From positions 124,001 through 188,000 of the forward strand of contig CAVRVW010000001.1 in NCBI GenBank assembly GCA_963724695.1: a DNA stretch of 64,000 nt. Reading direction: 5' to 3'. The DNA comes from CAVQFD01 sp963724695 (GTDB lineage Bacteria; Acidobacteriota; Vicinamibacteria; Vicinamibacterales; CAVVIG01). The position numbers and the translations under genes were made by a program. This document shows positions 59,193 to 64,000 of the stretch, in pieces; the first letter of the stretch is position 1; the number at the start of each line of letters is the position of its first letter. The notes beneath the pieces were generated by a model, which was not told the origin of the DNA, made no database searches, and worked only from the letters and a program-made list of their open reading frames with translations.

Positions 59193-60149
59193 TCAGCCGG
59201 GCAGCGCATCGAGCCCCTCGCGCGCCCACAACAGGTGCGGCCACTCGCCCAGGTGACCATCGCTCGCGAACGGTGTCAGCAGAGACGCCGCGTCGAACGC
59301 GCGCGACACCGCCCGATGATGGGTGCGCGGCGAGTGGTCGATCGACCAGGCGCGATATCCGTACCCGGAGAGACAGTCGATCACTGCCCGTGCCGAGCTG
59401 CCCTGCTCGCGGAGGTAAGCGGGATGCAGCTCGAGCACGATGCGATCCACCTGCCCGGTGGACAGCCGGCGCGCGAGCCCCGCGATGGCCCGCGCCTCCG
59501 CGCCCTCGATGTCCATCTTCAACACGTCGACCCGCCCGATCCCGGCCTCGTCCAGGATCCGGTCGAGCGGCTTGGCGGGGACGTCGAATCGGCGGCCTCC
59601 GTCATCCGATGCGGATGCGAGGACGAGACCGAAGTTCGAACCGGTGTCCAGCTGGGTGCCGTAGGCCGCGAACGACAACATGCCGGCCTGGTCCGCGGCG
59701 GCGGCAGCGACCACGCGCACCGACCGCAGGCCGTTGCTCGAGACGTTCCACGCCAGCGTGTGGTGCGCGCGCGGATCCGCTTCGACGCTGACGACATGCC
59801 CTCGCGGGCCCACGAGATGCGCGGCGACCAGCGTGAAGTAGCCCCAGTTGGCGCCCACGTCCACGGCCGTCATCCCGTCGGCCAGCAGGCGCTGCAGGAG
59901 AGCCGTCTCCTGGGGCTCGTACCGTCCCGTGAGGCAGACCTCGCGCATCAGCGGGTCGCTGAGGTCGCACAGGAACCGGAGACCGCCGAGGTCCCGCGGC
60001 ATCCTGGCGACAAACGGGCCGGTGTTCCGGCGCGCCACCCAGTTCATGGCGCGGTATCGCCCCGCCGGCAGCGCGCGAACCACGCGCGCGGCCAGGTCCA
60101 GCCACAGCGGAATACGCTGAACGCCGGCGTCGGCCCTCGATACGATCAT
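59193..60149 (-). CDS. FkbM-family methyltransferase
   Basis: A 318-residue enzyme with start ATG 60149 (MIVSRADAGVQRIPLW), 7 bases after the upstream stop. SAM-binding VDVGANWGYFTLVAAHLVGPRG and DVLKMDIEGAEARAIAGL are complete. Likely O-methylates a sugar hydroxyl or the chain end. Confidence 0.85.
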   Translation of the reverse strand: MIVSRADAGVQRIPLWLDLAARVVRALPAGRYRAMNWVARRNTGPFVARMPRDLGGLRFLCDLSDPLMREVCLTGRYEPQETALLQRLLADGMTAVDVGANWGYFTLVAAHLVGPRGHVVSVEADPRAHHTLAWNVSSNGLRSVRVVAAAAADQAGMLSFAAYGTQLDTGSNFGLVLASASDDGGRRFDVPAKPLDRILDEAGIGRVDVLKMDIEGAEARAIAGLARRLSTGQVDRIVLELHPAYLREQGSSARAVIDCLSGYGYRAWSIDHSPRTHHRAVSRAFDAASLLTPFASDGHLGEWPHLLWAREGLDALPG

Positions 60150-60156
60150 GCGGCGA

Positions 60157-60840
60157 TCACGCTGGCTTTCTCGCAACGAGCATCTGATTGTCCGAGAGCG
60201 CGCGCGGAAAGGCCGACGACAGCGCGGCCGGGTAGTGCCACGGCGTCAGCGGGAGCCGGCCCGACCGGCTGAAGGCGACCCTCGAGACGACCAGTCCTGC
60301 GGCGATGGCCGCACGATCGAGGTCGCTCGTGAGGAGCGCGGTGCGGTGCGCGGGATAGTGGACGTCCTGAAACGCCGAGAAACGCTGCTTGGCGACGAGC
60401 GTCAGGAGGCTCAAGAGGCTCAGCTGATTCGGCGTCGTCACGATCACACCGGCGCCAGGCCTGGCAATTGACGCCAGCTGACGGAAGAACGCCCAGGGGT
60501 TCTCGAGGTGCTCGATTGTCTCGATGGCGACGACCAGATCGGCGGACGCCGGCTCGATCGGCCAGGCCGCGTTGTCGAGATCAACGGCGCGGAACTCGAG
60601 GTCGGCCGGGAAGGCGCCGTACCGGACCGCATCCAGCCCACAGTAGCTGGAGAAGCGGCCCGACAGTTCCCGCCACAGTGCGCCTCCTCCACATCCGACG
60701 TCGACGAGACGTCCGCCGCCAAGGCCGTCCGCGTCGATGGCGTCGGCCACCATCCGATGGATCGCCCGCTCGCTCGAACCGAGGCTCTGGCGTGCACGAG
60801 CCTCGAGTTCCTCACTCCCCAACGCCATGGGCATCGTCAC
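60157..60840 (-). CDS. class I SAM-dependent methyltransferase
   Basis: A 227-residue enzyme; I chose GTG 60840, which overlaps the upstream stop (GTGA), over the ATG six bases downstream. Motif I is LVDVGCGGGALWRELSGRF and the acidic post-I/II region is DLVVAIETIEHLENPW. Small size suggests a sugar or quinone-type methyl acceptor; unknown. Confidence 0.8.
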   Translation of the reverse strand: MTMPMALGSEELEARARQSLGSSERAIHRMVADAIDADGLGGGRLVDVGCGGGALWRELSGRFSSYCGLDAVRYGAFPADLEFRAVDLDNAAWPIEPASADLVVAIETIEHLENPWAFFRQLASIARPGAGVIVTTPNQLSLLSLLTLVAKQRFSAFQDVHYPAHRTALLTSDLDRAAIAAGLVVSRVAFSRSGRLPLTPWHYPAALSSAFPRALSDNQMLVARKPA

Positions 60841-61982
60841 GCGCGCACCCCGGCAGCCGACATCTCGGCGAGCGCGCGCTCCAGCCTCTGAATCTGGGTC
60901 GACGGATTGGCAATGGCGGCTGCGCGCGCAGGTCCCTGCACGCCCTTGCGGCGACGCGCGCCGTCGTCGACGATGAGTTGCCGCAGCGCGGCGGCCACGC
61001 CGTGCGTGTCTCCGGGCGCGGTGAGCGCTCCGCACGTCTCGTCCACGATCTCCGGCGCCCCGCCGAGCGCCGACGTCACCACCGGAAGCCCGGCGCGGAG
61101 CGCCTCGACGAAGACCACACCGAAGGGTTCCGGCTCCAGATTCGGCTGACAGTAGATGTCGGCGGCCTGCAGCAGCTGCTGGACATCGTCACGCTGCCCG
61201 AGCCACCGCGTGCGATCGCCAATGCCGCTCGATTGTGCCAGGCCGCGAATCGAGTCGAGCCATGTCGACTCCGACGAGCGCTGCGCACCGCCCGCCTGCC
61301 ACCAGATCCACCGAGGCACGTCCCGGAGCTCGGCCAGCGCGGCGATCAAGACTTCGTGCCCCTTCCAGGCTTCGCTCCGACAGGCCGTCACCACCACCAC
61401 GGCCGAGTCCTCGGTATCGAACGAGGCGCGAACGCGCGCGCGCGCCTCGGGGGCCAGCTTCGGAGCATCGACGACCGGGGCGTAAATCACGTGAGAGGGC
61501 ACTCCGGCGTAGAGCGACCTCAGGGTCGACGCCGTGAAAGCGCTGTTGCAGATCGCCGTGTCAGGCGTCACGAGTCGCGCCAGGCGTTCGGTCCAGTGCC
61601 GTCCGGTCATGACATCGTGCGCCCAGAAGACGAGCGGTACGCCGGCGCGCCGCACGACCGCGCCGAAGAGGCCCTGGGACCACGGTGCATGGCAGATGAC
61701 CCGATCGAATCGGCCGACGGCAAGCACCTCGTTCAGCCGTGCTCGTGCGCGCCGAAGCGTCTGAGGCCGGCTCGCACGCACTTCGCCGAGGACGTGCAGT
61801 TCGGCGCCAGCCCGCTGCAGCTCGCCCGACAGCCGTCCCTCGAAACACAAGGCAAACGCATGTTCGGCAGCGGCTGCTCCGAGCGCCTGGCCCGTGGCGG
61901 CTCGGGCCTGCGCCAACGCGTAGAGAATGACTTCGATGCCGCCGTACAGGTTGCCGCTGTAGACGTGGAGGATCCGCATCAC
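60837..61982 (-). CDS. GT4 glycosyltransferase
   Basis: A 381-residue GT-B enzyme (MRILHVYSGNLYGGIEVILYALAQARAATG near the start). The donor motif QPNLEPEPFGVVFVEALRAGLPVVTSALGG has the two Glu of EX7E. Overlaps both neighbours by four bases. Confidence 0.87.
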   Translation of the reverse strand: MMRILHVYSGNLYGGIEVILYALAQARAATGQALGAAAAEHAFALCFEGRLSGELQRAGAELHVLGEVRASRPQTLRRARARLNEVLAVGRFDRVICHAPWSQGLFGAVVRRAGVPLVFWAHDVMTGRHWTERLARLVTPDTAICNSAFTASTLRSLYAGVPSHVIYAPVVDAPKLAPEARARVRASFDTEDSAVVVVTACRSEAWKGHEVLIAALAELRDVPRWIWWQAGGAQRSSESTWLDSIRGLAQSSGIGDRTRWLGQRDDVQQLLQAADIYCQPNLEPEPFGVVFVEALRAGLPVVTSALGGAPEIVDETCGALTAPGDTHGVAAALRQLIVDDGARRRKGVQGPARAAAIANPSTQIQRLERALAEMSAAGVRA

Positions 61983-63190
61983 GAGTGAGCCATGGCGTGC
62001 TCGTACACCGGAAGCAGATCGACGGCGAGCCGCGCGCGATCGAAGAGACGTTCGGCCGTCAGGCGACCCGCACGCCCCAGGCGCAGGCGCTTGTCTGGAT
62101 CGCGCGCCAGGTCAGAAATCCGGTGCGCAAGGCCCTCGGCATCGCCAGGAGTGTGCGGCAGACCGTCCACGCCGGGTGTGAAGACCTCACGCGCACCGCC
62201 GGCATCGCTGGCGATGACGGCACGGCTGCAGGCCATCGCTTCGGCGATGACCAGTCCGAACGGCTCGGGCGCGGTGCTGGCGTGAACCACGATGTCGAGC
62301 GCGCGCAACGCGTCCTCGGGGCGCGTCACGAAGCCTGTGAAGCCCACCCGGTCGCCGAGCCCGAGGCGCCGCGCGTACTGCTGCAGGTCCTCGAGCGAAT
62401 GCTGGCTGCCCCTGGTCTGGTACAACGGCCCGCCGATGATATAGGCCCGGACGGAGACGTCAGGGGACAGGCGCGCCAGCGCGTCGAGAAACGTCGTGTG
62501 CCCCTTCCAGCGGCCGAACGCCCCGAGCAATCCCACGCGCACGACGCCGGCCTCAGCGGACGGCAGGCCGGCCAGCGCATCGAGGTCGAGCCGGGGGCCC
62601 GCCGGTTGAAAGCGCCGCAGATCGACCGCGTTGGGTACCGCATACACCGGCGCCGCCGGACCCAGCGCCTTGCGGACGTCGTCTGCGACGCTCTGCGAAT
62701 TGGCCACGATGGCTGACACGCGAGCGACCTGCCGCCGGAGCAGTCGCTCCGTGAGCGGCCTGCCACCGACGTAGTCGTGCAGGTGCCACACGAGGGCGGC
62801 CGCTGGACGCGCCTCGGCGGCGACCACGTGCATCTTGAGGCTGTTGGTGTGGACCACGTCCGGCTGCAGCCGGCGAGTGAGGGTGCGCAGGTCGTCGACG
62901 TACTTCACAACCGGCAGCGCGGCGACGGCGAGCCTGGCGCCCAGCTGCAGCGTGCCCGCCATCGTCCGCGAGACGCCGGCCTCGCCGACGCGGGCCAACG
63001 CGCGTGGGAATTCCAGCACGCCGGTCTCCACTCCCAGGCCGGCCGCCTCCTCTCGCAACGGGCCTTCGCTGGCGCACAGGAGACCGAGCTCCCACGAAGG
63101 CTTCGCGGCACGGAGGCTCGCCATGATGTCGAGGAGACTTCGCTCGGCGCCTCCGAGCTCGGCGGAGGCACTCAAATAAAGAATGCGCAT
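61979..63190 (-). CDS. GT4 glycosyltransferase, first gene after the repeat spacer
   Basis: A 403-residue GT-B enzyme beginning MRILYLSASAELGGAERSLLDIM at ATG 63190. The donor motif is HASTAPEPFGLVIAEAMACSRAVIASDAGG. A 133-base repeat-rich spacer separates it from the Wza gene, so it may have its own transcript start; the other GTs downstream are coupled. Confidence 0.86.
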   Translation of the reverse strand: MRILYLSASAELGGAERSLLDIMASLRAAKPSWELGLLCASEGPLREEAAGLGVETGVLEFPRALARVGEAGVSRTMAGTLQLGARLAVAALPVVKYVDDLRTLTRRLQPDVVHTNSLKMHVVAAEARPAAALVWHLHDYVGGRPLTERLLRRQVARVSAIVANSQSVADDVRKALGPAAPVYAVPNAVDLRRFQPAGPRLDLDALAGLPSAEAGVVRVGLLGAFGRWKGHTTFLDALARLSPDVSVRAYIIGGPLYQTRGSQHSLEDLQQYARRLGLGDRVGFTGFVTRPEDALRALDIVVHASTAPEPFGLVIAEAMACSRAVIASDAGGAREVFTPGVDGLPHTPGDAEGLAHRISDLARDPDKRLRLGRAGRLTAERLFDRARLAVDLLPVYEHAMAHS

Positions 63191-63213
63191 CTTTTCGGGG
63201 GACGGAGAACCTT

Positions 63214-63325
63214 GAACAGGGATCGGGGATCGGGGATCGGGGATCGGGATTGGTGATTGGGGATCGAGGTTCGGGGATCGGATTATCCCGGTCCCTGATC
63301 CCCGATCTCCCGATCCCCGATCCCT
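63214..63325. repeat. GGGATCG tandem and inverted repeats
   Basis: The spacer holds about six tandem copies of the heptamer GGGATCG, then diverged copies and an inverted block (CGATCCCC) ending just before the Wza stop. The two arms can form a long hairpin, which might end transcription of the Wza gene or slow it. No gene is seen. Confidence 0.6.
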
Positions 63326-64000
63326 AGAAGAACCGTGATCGGATACGGATGACGTCGTTGGCCAGCACCTTGTCCTCGAGGCGGAGAGACACCTCGGTCG
63401 TCTTGCCGTTGACGAGACGCGTGGCGGTGATTCCGCGATCGGACCCACGGTCACTCAGACCGCCTGCGAGCACGATGGCCTGCTGTACCGTCGTGCCTGG
63501 ATCCAGTACGTAGTAGCCGGGGTTCCTGACCTGACCGTCCACGTAGAACCGCTGCGCGGTCGGCACGTTGATGATGGTCCCGTCGCGCAGGCTCACGTCC
63601 GCGCCCGCGCGGCCGAGCTCCAGGTCGCGGCGGTTCACCCGAATCTGCTCGCCGTCGGCCTGGCCGGGCTGCGCCGGGTGCACGACGATCACTTCGTTGC
63701 TGGCATCGGGGGTCGGCGAGCCGGCCAGCGCGAGGGCTTCGAGGAGCGTCATGGTGGAACCGCTCATCGTGATGGGCCCCGGCGTTCGGACAGCGCCGCT
63801 GACGAACACCCGCTGGCTCTTGTACTGATCGATTTCGACGCGGACCTGGGGGTTGCGGAGGTAGCCGTTCGACAGGAGGCCGGTCAGCGACGCCTGGAGC
63901 TCCTTCAGCGTGCGGCCGGCCGCCTGCACGCGGTCGAGCAGCGGGAACGTGAAGAATCCGTCGTTCTCGACGCGGTACTTCCCCGTCAGTCCCGGCTCCT
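63324..64000 (-). CDS. polysaccharide export protein, Wza/SLBB-type, 5' end beyond the window
   Basis: The visible 225 residues lack the start, which lies past base 64000. The first residues (GKYRVENDGFFTFPLLDRVQAAG) belong to the polysaccharide-export domain; two SLBB-like domains follow (VFVSGAVRTPGPITMSGSTMTLLEALALAGSP and FYVDGQVRNPGYYVLDPGTTVQQAIVLAGG). It ends IRIRSRFF, typical for the family. Wza forms the outer-membrane channel that works with the Wzc-like kinase at 29893. Confidence 0.9.
   Translation of the reverse strand, partial: EPGLTGKYRVENDGFFTFPLLDRVQAAGRTLKELQASLTGLLSNGYLRNPQVRVEIDQYKSQRVFVSGAVRTPGPITMSGSTMTLLEALALAGSPTPDASNEVIVVHPAQPGQADGEQIRVNRRDLELGRAGADVSLRDGTIINVPTAQRFYVDGQVRNPGYYVLDPGTTVQQAIVLAGGLSDRGSDRGITATRLVNGKTTEVSLRLEDKVLANDVIRIRSRFF

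Noticed and set aside
63214..63325. CRISPR array
   Set aside because: The repeated unit is a 7-base tandem without spacers of uniform length, and no cas genes are present.

Overview
The window is high-GC DNA with almost no space between genes. Several features recall a soil acidobacterium, possibly of the Vicinamibacter type: a carboxypeptidase-regulatory TonB-dependent receptor, a DUF5916 barrel protein, PQQ-type propellers, S9 peptidase, SMP-30 and sulfite-oxidase-like enzymes, and a very large exopolysaccharide (EPS) locus. This assignment is inferred from gene style; no rRNA or marker gene was available. No tRNA, rRNA, CRISPR array or transposase was seen.

About 17 genes are split into adjacent frames that still match one family across the break. 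Most of these breaks are probably single-base indels in the assembly rather than real pseudogenes. I annotate such genes as one interrupted CDS spanning all frames and note the approximate break points.

Layout. Bases 1-29 kb hold housekeeping and periplasmic or outer-membrane genes: M23 peptidase, SMP-30 protein, acyltransferase-hydrolase fusion, DPP-IV-like peptidase, TonB receptor with a small Cys/His-rich partner, PQQ-like propeller, large membrane protein, epoxide-hydrolase-like enzyme, sulfite-oxidase-like enzyme, HD-GYP protein, DUF5916 protein, and a PQQ dehydrogenase followed by cytochrome c. Next come an archaeal-type ornithine cyclodeaminase-like gene, homoserine dehydrogenase with a candidate transcription attenuator in front of it, TruA and a DUF3810-like protein. 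Bases 29.2-34.8 kb (+ strand) carry a Wzc-like tyrosine kinase, an O-antigen ligase-like protein and a GT39-like protein. Bases 34.8-64 kb (- strand) form one nearly gapless run with many ATGA/GTGA stop-start overlaps. It holds a Wza-like exporter (cut by the window end), at least nine glycosyltransferases, FkbM and other methyltransferases, a Wzx flippase, a Wzy-like polymerase, the initiating sugar-phosphate transferase and a geranylgeranyl-reductase-like flavoprotein.

The most interesting system lies at the downstream end of that run (34789-40937): a complete lasso-peptide (RiPP) cluster. It contains a nucleotidyltransferase, a PqqD-like B1, a transglutaminase-like B2, an asparagine-synthetase-like cyclase C, a 65-residue precursor with the lasso leader signature and a predicted Gly1-Asp8 ring, a PRMT-like methyltransferase that ends in what looks like its own PqqD-type domain, and an HPr-kinase-like protein. 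The gene set resembles the kinase-containing paeninodin type, but it has an added methyltransferase, an unusual hydrophobic Met/Phe/Cys tail on the core, and apparent co-transcription with EPS genes.
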